Both the position numbers and the translations under genes were made by a program. Below the pieces are notes generated by a model. That model was not told the DNA's origin, did no database searches, and saw only the letters and a list, made by a program, of their open reading frames with translations. Positions 23,669 through 31,827 of a stretch of DNA of 64,000 bases are shown here, one piece after another. This stretch comes from a beta proteobacterium AAP65. Lineage in GTDB: Bacteria; Pseudomonadota; Gammaproteobacteria; Burkholderiales; Burkholderiaceae_C. The stretch is taken from the NCBI GenBank assembly GCA_001295865.1, contig LJHW01000048.1, positions 19,036 to 83,035 of the forward strand, read 5' to 3'. Numbering within the stretch: position 1 is the stretch's first letter; each line of letters starts with the position of its first letter.

Positions 23669-25093
23669 ATGCACGTCCTACTCCGCCATCTTGGCGAACA
23701 CCGCGGCGCACCGCGCCTGTACCTTGACACCACCGCCCTGGCCACGGCCGGATTCACACCTGGTGTGTCCATCGACATCAGCTCCGGCGCCGCCGACGAG
23801 GCCCGACTCACCATCCGCGTGGCCAACGCCGGAAAGCGCAAGGTTTCCCGCAAGCAGCGCGGCCGGCAGGAGGTGCCTGTGATCGACATCAACAGCCAGC
23901 AGGATCTGCAGCCGTTCGCGGCTGCCGGCCAGGTGCGTGTGGTGATCGAGCCCGGCGCCGTTCACGTGTTGATGCCCGCCAGCGTGCGCAAGGCGCTGGC
24001 CAGGTCCGCCAGGCTGGCAGCAAAGCTCGCGCTTGGCCAGCCCTTGCGAACGGCCGGCATCGCCTTTGGTGCCGGCATCGCTTCAGGAGCAATCCACGCG
24101 GGCCTTGCCGCCGGCGGCGTGGCATCCGAGTTGGCCTTGGCCAACGAGATCTGCGAGGAGTACCTGGACATCGGTAGGCAGTCGAACCCGGTGGTGGCCG
24201 CCACCACCACCACGGCTGCCATGCCCATGCAGGAACTCGCGCAGGACGACTGGCTGCTCCAGCGCACCCAGACCGTGGAGATCCTTGAGGCAGGAATCCC
24301 CTGCTCAGGTGCGTCCCGCGCGGGGGCAGCCAAACGGGGGCTCACGCGAATGGAGGACCACCCGCACGTGGGCCACCTGATTGGGGCCGCCCTGCAGGTG
24401 ATCGCTGCGCTGCAGCCAGCCATCCTTGTGGTGGAGAACGTCGAGACGTACCGCAACACCGCCAGCGCTTCCATCCTTCGGGCCTGGTTGCGTGACGCGG
24501 GGTACGCGGTCGCCGAGACGGTGCTCAACGCCAGGGACTTCGGAAGCCTGGAGGCCAGGGTTCGTTGGTTCCTGGTGGCTTACCCACCAGAGCTGCAGCT
24601 GGACTTGAAGGACATGGAGCCAGAGGACACCGCCAGGCATTGCCTGGGCGATCTTCTGGAACCGATGGACCCCGACGACGAGCGATACCGCCGCGTGGAC
24701 TACCTGAAGGACAAGCAGGAGCGCGATGCCGAAAACGGCAAGCACTTCAGCATGCAGCTACTGACACCGGCCTCCACGCTGGTGCCGGTGCTGCGCAAGG
24801 GGTATCACAAGGGTGGGTCCACCGATCCGCGGCTGCTGCATCCCACCGACCCGGAGAAGTCGAGGCTGCTGACGGCTGCGGAGCACGCCAGGATCAAGGG
24901 CATCAGCCTCAACCTTGTGGACGGCGTGCCGGAGACGACGGCGCACCAGGTGTGCGGACAGTCGGTCGACGTTAGGCCTGTCCAGGCGATCGGGCGACGG
25001 ATCGCCCAGGCCTTGAAGGCTTTTGGTTGGCCTGGAGACGGGGCGCCAAGTGTCCCAAAGCAACCCGCCACGGGGTTGATGGCGGTGGGGTAG
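23669..25093 (+). CDS. DNA cytosine-5 methyltransferase-like protein with extra N-terminal domain
   Basis: A 474-residue protein with the C5-methyltransferase motifs in canonical order. Motif I-like GAGIASGAIHAGLAAGG is at about 137-153. The catalytic P211-C212-S lies in IPCSGAS, with Ser where most family members have Gln. ENV is at 256-258 and E295-A-R-V-R stands for QxRxR. RLLTAAEHARIKGI is motif IX and GQSVDVRPVQAIGR motif X. About 130 N-terminal residues precede motif I and match nothing I know. An AAGGAG site supports ATG 23669. It would methylate cytosine in DNA. No restriction endonuclease is adjacent, so it is probably an orphan enzyme shielding the element. Confidence 0.78.
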   Translation: MHVLLRHLGEHRGAPRLYLDTTALATAGFTPGVSIDISSGAADEARLTIRVANAGKRKVSRKQRGRQEVPVIDINSQQDLQPFAAAGQVRVVIEPGAVHVLMPASVRKALARSARLAAKLALGQPLRTAGIAFGAGIASGAIHAGLAAGGVASELALANEICEEYLDIGRQSNPVVAATTTTAAMPMQELAQDDWLLQRTQTVEILEAGIPCSGASRAGAAKRGLTRMEDHPHVGHLIGAALQVIAALQPAILVVENVETYRNTASASILRAWLRDAGYAVAETVLNARDFGSLEARVRWFLVAYPPELQLDLKDMEPEDTARHCLGDLLEPMDPDDERYRRVDYLKDKQERDAENGKHFSMQLLTPASTLVPVLRKGYHKGGSTDPRLLHPTDPEKSRLLTAAEHARIKGISLNLVDGVPETTAHQVCGQSVDVRPVQAIGRRIAQALKAFGWPGDGAPSVPKQPATGLMAVG

Positions 25094-25506
25094 GAGGGCT
25101 CTGGCTGAAGCCGGTTTGGGTGGGCCAGCAGCTTTGCTGCTCGGCCCGCACTTTTCAGTCCCCTGGACTGGACAAGACTGATTCAGACTGGGTGCGGCCA
25201 CTCGGGCTCGGCGGTTGAGTGGCGGCTCTGGTCGAAAGCAGTCTCAAGCCGGGTGGCGCCACCAAAGACCGCTCCGCGTTCGCAACCGGCCAGCCGACCG
25301 AGGCCGCGGGCTTGGCGCCGGCCCGACGACCGCTATCACCGCCAGCGAACTGGAACTTCCGACCCAATGCGGCCGGACGCCGCTTCACAGACCGGACACT
25401 CGCATCGACCGGATGTAAAGCATCCAGTCGTGGCCTTCTTATGCGCCGACAACGTTGCTGCCGTGGAATTTAGGTGCCGCTCGGTGCGCTTGGTCCATGC
25501 CTCTGT
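25094..25506. other. Intergenic stretch with no supported gene
   Basis: About 410 bases between the methyltransferase and the convergent flavin reductase gene. It marks the right limit of recognisable accessory genes. No integrase, attachment site or tRNA was found here, only GC-rich non-coding sequence. Confidence 0.4.
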
Positions 25507-26880
25507 TCACACCAGCTTCAGTTGTTGCAGTAGCGTCGGCACCAGTTCGCTCACCGTCGGGTGGATGTGCACGGCCCGCGAGATCACTGTGTAGGGCTGG
25601 TCGGCGGCCATGATGTCGAGCAGCGAATGCACGACCTCGTCGCCGTTCAGGCCGAGGATGGCCGCGCCCATGATGCGCTTCGTGTCGGCGTCGACCAGCA
25701 CCTTCATGAAACCCTGCGTCTCGCCGGCCTCGCGGGCGCGGCCGACGCGCTGCATCGGCATCTTGGCGCGCAGCACCCGCTTGCCACTGGCCAGGGCTTC
25801 GGTCTCTGTCATGCCGACGCGGCCCAGCGCCGGGTCGATGAACAGCGCATAGCAGGGAATGCGGTCGCTGATGCGCCGCGGGTCGGCGTCGAACAGGTTC
25901 GCGACCACGATCTCGTGGTCGTTCCATGAGGTGTGCGTGAACGCGCCGCGGCCGTTGCAGTCGCCGACTGCCCACACGCCTTCGGCGCTGGTGCGGCATT
26001 GGTCGTCGACCTCGATGTAGCCCCGCGCGTCGGTGCGGACGCCGGCGAGGTCGAGCCCCAGGCTGTCAGTGTTGGGCTGGCGGCCGACGGCGAGCAGCAC
26101 GTGGCTGCCGGTGATGTCCTCGCCAGCGCCGCATGCGGCGCCCACGACGATGCGGTCGCCCGCTGGCGCCAGCGACAGGCACTCCGCGCCGAGTTCGAAG
26201 CGAACGCCCTCGGCTTCGAGAATTGCGCGGATGCAATCGGACACATCCTGGTCCTCGCGCGGCAGCAGGCGCGCGGAACGCTCGACTACGGTCACCGCAG
26301 CGCCCAGGCGGCGCATCAGGTGCGCGAACTCCAGGCCGATGTAGCTGCCGCCGACGACCACCAGATGCTCGGGCACCGCGTCCAGTTCCATCACCGAGAC
26401 GTTGTCGAGTGCCTGCACGGTGTCGATGCCCGGCAGCGCGGGGCGCACCGCGCGGCCACCGACGTTGAGGAAGATGCGCGCCGCGCTCAGGCGGCGCCCG
26501 CCCACGTCCAGCGTGGCCGGGCCCACGAAGCGGGCATCTCCAACGATGACCTCGGTGCCCTTCAAGCCACGCATCCAGGTTTCGACGCCATCGCGGGACT
26601 TGGCGACGATCGCGTCCTTGCGCGCCATCACACGGCCCATGTCCACGCGCAGATCCGAAACGTCAAAGCCGAACTCGGCGCCGCGCTGCGCGAGCCGGAC
26701 TGCGCGCGCGCTGGCCACCAGTGTCTTGGTCGGAACGCAGCCCACGTTGACGCAGGTGCCGCCGAAGTGGTGGCGCTCGATCACAGCCGTCTTCAGCCCC
26801 TCACGACTGCAGCGGGCGGCGATCGCCGGACCGGCCTGGCCGGCGCCAACGATGATGGCGTCGAAGACTTCAGCGTCCAT
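25507..26880 (-). CDS. Class I pyridine nucleotide-disulfide oxidoreductase (mercuric reductase-like)
   Basis: A 457-residue FAD/NAD(P)H enzyme. The FAD-binding start is DAIIVGAGQAGPAIAA. The redox-active disulfide is C43-VNVG-C48 in GTCVNVGCVPTKT. A second dinucleotide fold (VVVGGSYIGLEFAHLM), the FAD motif GVWAVGDCNG and the dimer-interface HIHPTVSELVP complete the family pattern. It lacks the N-terminal metal-binding domain and C-terminal cysteine pair of true mercuric reductase MerA. ATG 26880 was taken over a GTG two codons upstream. It lies 88 bases downstream of senA on the same strand, so reduction of a selenium or disulfide compound is possible, but this is inference. Confidence 0.85.
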   Translation of the reverse strand: MDAEVFDAIIVGAGQAGPAIAARCSREGLKTAVIERHHFGGTCVNVGCVPTKTLVASARAVRLAQRGAEFGFDVSDLRVDMGRVMARKDAIVAKSRDGVETWMRGLKGTEVIVGDARFVGPATLDVGGRRLSAARIFLNVGGRAVRPALPGIDTVQALDNVSVMELDAVPEHLVVVGGSYIGLEFAHLMRRLGAAVTVVERSARLLPREDQDVSDCIRAILEAEGVRFELGAECLSLAPAGDRIVVGAACGAGEDITGSHVLLAVGRQPNTDSLGLDLAGVRTDARGYIEVDDQCRTSAEGVWAVGDCNGRGAFTHTSWNDHEIVVANLFDADPRRISDRIPCYALFIDPALGRVGMTETEALASGKRVLRAKMPMQRVGRAREAGETQGFMKVLVDADTKRIMGAAILGLNGDEVVHSLLDIMAADQPYTVISRAVHIHPTVSELVPTLLQQLKLV

Positions 26881-26968
26881 GGTCACACTCGCAGTGGTGG
26901 GTCGAGGCGGCAGTATGGGGCGATCGCATCTTCAGTGGGATCACTTCGGCCAACCGCCTAAAGGCCGA

Positions 26969-28189
26969 TCACACCGCGCAGCTCCGAAAACCCGCCGGCA
27001 CATCGTTGCGCCCAGCGGGGAAAAAGTTGCGGTAGCGCGGGTGGCGCATGCGTGGTTGTGTGCAATGAGAGGCGCCGCGCAGCACCGGCCGCCCGTCGAA
27101 CCAGGGCGCGGAGTAGTCACGATACGGGTGGGGCTCGAAGCCCGGAAACGGCATGAACGGACTGCCGGTCCACTCCCACACGTCGCCCCATCGAAACGCA
27201 TCGGGCGCACTGCAGGCCGCACTCTCCCACTCGGCCTCGGTGGGCAGCCGCCGCCCTGCCCAGCGACACCAGGCCTCGGCTTCGTGCAGGGTGAGGTGGC
27301 TGGCGGCCTCGCGGGCATCCAGCAACCGCCAGGCACCGCCACGCCATTGCGCCCAGTTAGAGCCCTCGCGGCGCAGGTAGCGCGGCTGCCCGAGAAGCTG
27401 ACCAGCGCGCCAACGCGCCCCGGCCTCGCTCCACCAACGCGGATCGTCGTAGCCGCCGGCCTGCACGAAAGGCAGGAACTCGGCCCAACGCACGGCGTGG
27501 CGATCGATGCTGAAGGCTCGAAGGGGCACCGTGCAGCCGGGCCGTTCGTTGTCGAACGCGAAGCCCTCGCCGGCGGGGCTGCCCAGCAGCCACGCGCGCT
27601 CAGCGAACTCCAGCGCCGCGACCGGTTCCGGCAGCAGACGCGCCTGCCAGCGCGGGTCCTCGATGGGGATGCCCAGCCCTTGCGCCATGTAGAGCGCGGC
27701 TTCGTGATGCATGTCCTCATGCAGCAGCGCCAGGCGGAAGAAGTAGAGCCCGGCGTCGTCGGCCCCAGCCTGCCGCAGCAGCGCGAGCGATTCGTCGAGT
27801 TGGGCCGCCAGGTCATCCCGCGTCGCGGTCGCATCCGGCAGCGGCAATTGCCACCGCGAGTCGTGCGGCACCCGGCTGGAGTTGTAGAGCGCATCGGCGC
27901 CGGTTCGCCGAGGCGAACGCCGTGGTGCATCCGGGTCGGCGCGTTCGCCGAGCGAGCGCTCGGGGTTGCGCGCGATCCGGTACTCCTGGAACCAGCCGAT
28001 GTGCCCCAGCTCCCACAGCGGCGGATTGAACTCGGCCCGCAAGGGCACCGCGAAATCCGGCAGGGCTCGCGCGTAAGCCTCGAAGGTGGCCAGCGTGTCT
28101 GCCCGGCTGGCAGTCAACGCCCGCGCGAGCGCTTCTCGCATCCCGGTCCGGGCCTCGATCGCCGACCGCGTTAGGCTTGCATCGTGCAT
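26969..28189 (-). CDS. senA: Selenoneine synthase SenA (EgtB-like)
   Basis: A 406-residue non-heme iron enzyme of the EgtB family. The DinB-like N-terminal domain gives the iron-binding histidines H63 (LGHIGWFQEYR) and H157/H161 (LLHEDMHHEA). The C-terminal half is an FGE-sulfatase fold (LPTEAEWESAACSAP, WEWTGSPFMPFPGF, VLRGASHCTQPRMRHPRYRNFF). SenA joins selenosugar to hercynine (trimethylhistidine) to form selenoneine. The SenA call instead of EgtB rests on the adjacent glycosyltransferase and selenophosphate synthetase, the SenABC set described in Burkholderiales. AAGGG precedes the ATG at 28189. No hercynine-forming EgtD is in the window. Confidence 0.88.
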   Translation of the reverse strand: MHDASLTRSAIEARTGMREALARALTASRADTLATFEAYARALPDFAVPLRAEFNPPLWELGHIGWFQEYRIARNPERSLGERADPDAPRRSPRRTGADALYNSSRVPHDSRWQLPLPDATATRDDLAAQLDESLALLRQAGADDAGLYFFRLALLHEDMHHEAALYMAQGLGIPIEDPRWQARLLPEPVAALEFAERAWLLGSPAGEGFAFDNERPGCTVPLRAFSIDRHAVRWAEFLPFVQAGGYDDPRWWSEAGARWRAGQLLGQPRYLRREGSNWAQWRGGAWRLLDAREAASHLTLHEAEAWCRWAGRRLPTEAEWESAACSAPDAFRWGDVWEWTGSPFMPFPGFEPHPYRDYSAPWFDGRPVLRGASHCTQPRMRHPRYRNFFPAGRNDVPAGFRSCAV

Positions 28190-29164
28190 CGTGAATCCCT
28201 TGTCATCGTGACTCCTGCGCTGTCGCCCGCCAACAACGGCAACTGGCAGACAGCGCAGCGCTGGGCGCGCATGCTGCAACCAGCTTACCGCGTCGATGTC
28301 ACCGATCGCTGGAGCGCAGGCGACCAAGCCTTGATGATCGCCCTGCACGCGCGGCGTTCGGCGGCGTCCGTCGAAGCCTGGCGCGCCACCCATCCTGGTC
28401 GACCCTTGCTGCTGGTGTTGACCGGCACCGACCTGTACCGCGACATCGAGATCGACGCCGCGTCACAGCGCTCGCTCTGGCTGGCCGATGCGCTGGTGGT
28501 GCTCAACGAGCTGGGCGCGCAGCGCCTGCCCGAGGCCTTGCGCGGCAAGGCCCACGTGGTGCTGCAATCGTGTTCGGCGCGCCAGCCGGCCCGGCGCACG
28601 ATGCGCCATCTGCGCGCGCTGATGGTGGGTCACCTGCGCGACGAGAAAGACCCGCGCACTTACTGGCGTGCGGCACACCGGCTTGCAGCGCGGACGGACA
28701 TCCGGCTGGACCACATCGGAGACGCGCTGGACCCCGTGCTGGGCGAGGAAGCCCTGGCACTGGCCGCCCGGCAGCCTTGCTTCCGCTGGCTTGGAGGGCA
28801 GCCGCACGACAAGGTCCGGCGCCACATCCAGACGGCACATGTGCTCGTACATGCCAGCCGCATGGAAGGCGGCGCCCACGTGGTGATCGAGGCCATCCAA
28901 AGTCGCACGCCGGTGCTGGCCTCGCGCATCGACGGCAACCTGGGCCTGCTGGGCAGCGGCTACGAAGGCGTGTTCGAGCCGGGCGACGACGCGCAGCTGG
29001 CCGCCCTGCTGGCACGGGCCAGAGACGATCCCGATATGCTGCCCAGGCTGGCTGCCCAGCTGGCTCTGCGCGCTTCGCTGTTCGCGCCGGAGGCGGAACG
29101 GGCAGCCCTTCACCAACTCGTCGGTTCGCTGATGGCGCGCCGCTCTACCGGACAAACGCCATGA
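28184..29164 (+). CDS. senB: Selenosugar synthase SenB (glycosyltransferase)
   Basis: A 326-residue GT4-like glycosyltransferase. The N-terminal strand VIVTPALSPANNGNWQTAQRW is typical of SenB. The nucleotide-sugar domain includes MVGHLRDEKDPRTYW, RWLGGQPHDKVRRHIQ and HASRMEGGAHVVIEAIQSRTPVLAS. SenB forms the carbon-selenium bond by transferring a sugar to selenophosphate. Initiation must be the GTG at 28184 to keep the conserved first strand, since a stop lies four codons upstream; GTG 28208 would truncate it. The GTG lies directly beside the senA ATG on the other strand. The 3' end overlaps senC (ATGA). Confidence 0.87.
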   Translation: MHRESLVIVTPALSPANNGNWQTAQRWARMLQPAYRVDVTDRWSAGDQALMIALHARRSAASVEAWRATHPGRPLLLVLTGTDLYRDIEIDAASQRSLWLADALVVLNELGAQRLPEALRGKAHVVLQSCSARQPARRTMRHLRALMVGHLRDEKDPRTYWRAAHRLAARTDIRLDHIGDALDPVLGEEALALAARQPCFRWLGGQPHDKVRRHIQTAHVLVHASRMEGGAHVVIEAIQSRTPVLASRIDGNLGLLGSGYEGVFEPGDDAQLAALLARARDDPDMLPRLAAQLALRASLFAPEAERAALHQLVGSLMARRSTGQTP

Positions 29165-30234
29165 ACGCACCCGCCAACCCCTCGACGCTTGCCGAACCCC
29201 GCCTCACCTCGCTGTCACACGGCGGCGGCTGCGGCTGCAAGATCGCGCCGGGCGTGCTCTCCGAAATCCTCAAGGGCACGGCGGCCATGCCGATCCCCAA
29301 GGAACTGCTGGTCGGCATCGAGACCGCGGACGATGCGGCGGTCTACCAGCTCAATGACGAGCAGGCCCTGATCGCGACGACGGACTTCTTCATGCCCATC
29401 GTCGACGACCCGTTCGACTTCGGGCGCATCGCCGCCACCAACGCGATCAGCGATGTCTACGCGATGGGTGGGCGGCCGATCATGGCGCTGGCGCTCGTCG
29501 GCATGCCGATCAACGTGCTGTCCACGCAGACCATCGGCCGCGTTCTGGAAGGCGGTGCCTCGGTCTGCCGCGCGGCCGGCATCCCGATCGCCGGCGGCCA
29601 CACCATCGATTCGGTCGAGGCGATCTACGGCCTCGTCGCGCTCGGTCTCGTCCACCCGAAACTCGTCAAGCGCAACGCCGATGCCAAGCCCGGCGACCTG
29701 CTGGTGCTGGGCAAGCCGCTGGGCGTGGGCGTGATGAGCGCAGCACTGAAGAAGGAGCAACTCGGCGCCGAGGGCTACGCGCAGATGATCGCCACCACGA
29801 CCAAGCTGAACACCCCCGGTCCCGATCTTGCCGCGCTGCCCGGTGTCCATGCGCTGACCGACGTCACCGGCTTCGGCCTGGCCGGTCACGCGCTGGAACT
29901 CGCCCGCGGCGCCGTCTGCACCGTGGAACTGGACTGGCGCGCCGTGCCGCTGCTGGCGGGCGTTCGCGACCTGGCAGCGCGCGGCTTCGTCACCGGCGCC
30001 TCGGGCCGCAACTGGGCCGGCTACGGTCACGACGTGGCGCTGCCCAGTGGCTTCGCCAGCGAGGACCAGGCCCTGCTGACAGACCCGCAGACGAGCGGAG
30101 GCCTGCTGGTGTCCTGTGATCCGAGCGCCCTGGATCAGGTGCTCGCCACCTTCCGGCAACATGGCTTCGAGGCGGCTGCCGTCGTGGGCCGTGTGCTGCC
30201 CAGGACGGACAGCGCGTTGCAGGTGAGGGCTTGA
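29161..30234 (+). CDS. senC: Selenophosphate synthetase (SelD/SenC)
   Basis: A 357-residue SelD-family enzyme that makes selenophosphate from selenide and ATP. The catalytic HGGGCGCK motif (Cys and Lys) is near residue 20-27. TTDFFMPIVDDPFDFGRIAATNAISDVYAMGG, TDVTGFGLAGH and LLTDPQTSGGLLVSC follow as in SelD. The catalytic position is cysteine, so no selenocysteine is needed. It overlaps senB by ATGA and supplies the selenium donor to SenB. It may also serve selenoprotein or tRNA pathways, but no selA or selB is nearby. Confidence 0.92.
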   Translation: MNAPANPSTLAEPRLTSLSHGGGCGCKIAPGVLSEILKGTAAMPIPKELLVGIETADDAAVYQLNDEQALIATTDFFMPIVDDPFDFGRIAATNAISDVYAMGGRPIMALALVGMPINVLSTQTIGRVLEGGASVCRAAGIPIAGGHTIDSVEAIYGLVALGLVHPKLVKRNADAKPGDLLVLGKPLGVGVMSAALKKEQLGAEGYAQMIATTTKLNTPGPDLAALPGVHALTDVTGFGLAGHALELARGAVCTVELDWRAVPLLAGVRDLAARGFVTGASGRNWAGYGHDVALPSGFASEDQALLTDPQTSGGLLVSCDPSALDQVLATFRQHGFEAAAVVGRVLPRTDSALQVRA

Positions 30235-30273
30235 GCCTCACGGCTTGCGCATTTTCCTGGCCAGCCCGCCGTC

Positions 30274-31185
30274 TCATTTGCCAGTCTTGCTGGAACCCCA
30301 CTGGTCCATCAGACGCTGGTCGCGTGCGCTCTCCGCCTCGATCGAGTCCTTGGGCAGTTGCTTGAGGCAATCCTCCAGAGCCTGAGGGTCCGGTCTCTCG
30401 ATCGGCACGGCCTGAGCCTGCACACGAGCTGACTTGCCATCCCAAGCGAACGGGTTGCTGAACACCGGGGGGTCTGGCAGGCAATCGTCCTTGTAGAGCG
30501 GTGGGCCATCCGATGCGAACGGCGAGAACGAGATGGTCTTCTCGAAGATCAGGGGCTTGCCGGTTGGCGTGCGCGGCCACTGGGGCATGTTGCCGATGGC
30601 CTGGCGGGCCAGCCGCTCGGCCACGGGCGATGTGGACCAGAGCGTCTCGAGCCGGGTCAGGCTGCCATCGGGTGCGATCTCCACCCGGAAGCGGACCATG
30701 CCCTGATCGGGACCTTCGACTGCAGTGCCCATCATGCTGCGGACCTGCTGGCCCCAGGTGTAGCGATAGCCTTTGCTGTTCTTGAGCTTGTAGGTCGAGG
30801 CGAAGGCCCATTCCGCAGCCGTGGGTGCGGGCGGTGCCGCCATGGACTCAGGCTCGCGCGACGTGATCGGCTCGACCACCGAAGGGACGTCTGGCACCGG
30901 GATGGCCGGAGGCGGCGGCGCAGGCGCCTCGACCTTGGGCGACGGAGGCTCAGGCTCCGGGATGGACTTTTCGGGCTCGGGCGGACGGATGTACAGCACC
31001 GTGACCGTGGGCTCGCGCGCAGGCGGGTCAGGCTTGTCCCTGGGCGCGCCCAGGTGCGTGAAGGCCCCGATGAACACGAGCGCATGCAATGCCAGCGAGA
31101 TGGCGAGGCCGGCAACCGGTCGAACGCCGGCAAATGTTTGGGGCTCAGGCCCGACATGGGGCCCGGCATGGGAGCGTCCAGCCAA
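30274..31185 (-). CDS. TonB-like energy transducer protein
   Basis: A 303-residue protein. A basic N-terminus leads into one transmembrane helix (about 26-46, VAGLAISLALHALVFIGAFTHLG). A long Pro/Glu-rich periplasm-spanning region (about 50-115) and a C-terminal domain follow, with VRFRVEIAPDGSLTRLETLWSTSP and VAERLARQAIGNMPQWP, as in TonB C-terminal domains. TonB transmits proton-motive force to outer-membrane receptors; no exbB, exbD or receptor gene is adjacent. No ATG fits; the frame appears to start at TTG 31185, so the exact N-terminus is uncertain. It converges with senC. Confidence 0.75.
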   Translation of the reverse strand: MAGRSHAGPHVGPEPQTFAGVRPVAGLAISLALHALVFIGAFTHLGAPRDKPDPPAREPTVTVLYIRPPEPEKSIPEPEPPSPKVEAPAPPPPAIPVPDVPSVVEPITSREPESMAAPPAPTAAEWAFASTYKLKNSKGYRYTWGQQVRSMMGTAVEGPDQGMVRFRVEIAPDGSLTRLETLWSTSPVAERLARQAIGNMPQWPRTPTGKPLIFEKTISFSPFASDGPPLYKDDCLPDPPVFSNPFAWDGKSARVQAQAVPIERPDPQALEDCLKQLPKDSIEAESARDQRLMDQWGSSKTGK

Positions 31186-31286
31186 GATCAGCCCTGGCCC
31201 TGCAGCGGTTCGAACCGATGCCGTGCGGTCGCGTCCTGCGGGACCTCAGCCACGCATCGCAAGTGTTCCGGGAGCCCACCCATCCG

Positions 31287-31760
31287 TCAGCTCTTCTTGC
31301 TCGCCCGCGCGTAGGCGTCCATGCCGCCGCGCGCCTTCCATTCATTGAAGCCGCCGTACAGCAGGCGCACGTTCTCGAAGCCGTCCATGCGCAGCGCCAT
31401 CGCGACCTGGGCGGCGAAGGAACTGGTGTTGCAGTAGACCAGGATCGTCTTGTCCTTGGGCAGCTTGGCGCGCTGCGCAAAGACTTGGCGCCATTCGATG
31501 TTCGCCGCGCCGGGCACGTGCTCCTTGGCGAACTGGGCCGCATCGCGCACGTCGAGCACGTGGAACTTCTTGTAGTCATCGGCTGGGATCTGCTCGGGCA
31601 GGATCGTGCCGGCGTTCGCGTCCACGAAGTCGAAGTAGCCCTCCAGGGCGTTGACGGTGGCCTTGTCGGCCGCCTGGGCATGCACCACGAGGGGCAGGCA
31701 GGTGGCTGCGGCCACGGCAAGCGTCAGGGCTATCAGGCGTGTGGTCGGGCGTGTGGTCAC
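31287..31760 (-). CDS. Periplasmic rhodanese-domain protein
   Basis: A 157-residue protein with a signal peptide (residues 1 to about 28, ending VVHAQA). A single rhodanese domain follows: FHVLDVRDAAQFAKEHVPGA, active-site loop V-Y-C-N-T-S-S, and VRLLYGGFNEWKARG. Rhodaneses carry persulfide sulfur (or selenium) on the loop cysteine. The GTG start at 31760 was chosen for its GGAG site and the signal peptide that follows. It sits in a minus-strand run with the DsrE-like and ArsR-rhodanese genes. Confidence 0.82.
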   Translation of the reverse strand: MTTRPTTRLIALTLAVAAATCLPLVVHAQAADKATVNALEGYFDFVDANAGTILPEQIPADDYKKFHVLDVRDAAQFAKEHVPGAANIEWRQVFAQRAKLPKDKTILVYCNTSSFAAQVAMALRMDGFENVRLLYGGFNEWKARGGMDAYARASKKS

Positions 31761-31827
31761 GCTTGTCTCCAGTCGGTTGTGTTGCAAGGAAAGATCGGAT
31801 GGGACGAAGGGGCTGGTAGCGACATCT

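Noticed and set aside
25507..26880. Mercuric reductase merA
   Set aside because: The catalytic disulfide is present, but the N-terminal metal-binding domain and the C-terminal vicinal cysteines are absent and no other mer genes are nearby.
26969..28189. Ergothioneine synthase EgtB or sulfatase-modifying enzyme
   Set aside because: The fold is the same, but the adjacent selenosugar glycosyltransferase and selenophosphate synthetase identify the selenoneine set. It is therefore not expected to serve the nearby sulfatase either.
29161..30234. Selenocysteine at the SelD active site
   Set aside because: The codon at the catalytic position reads Cys, and the frame has no internal TGA.
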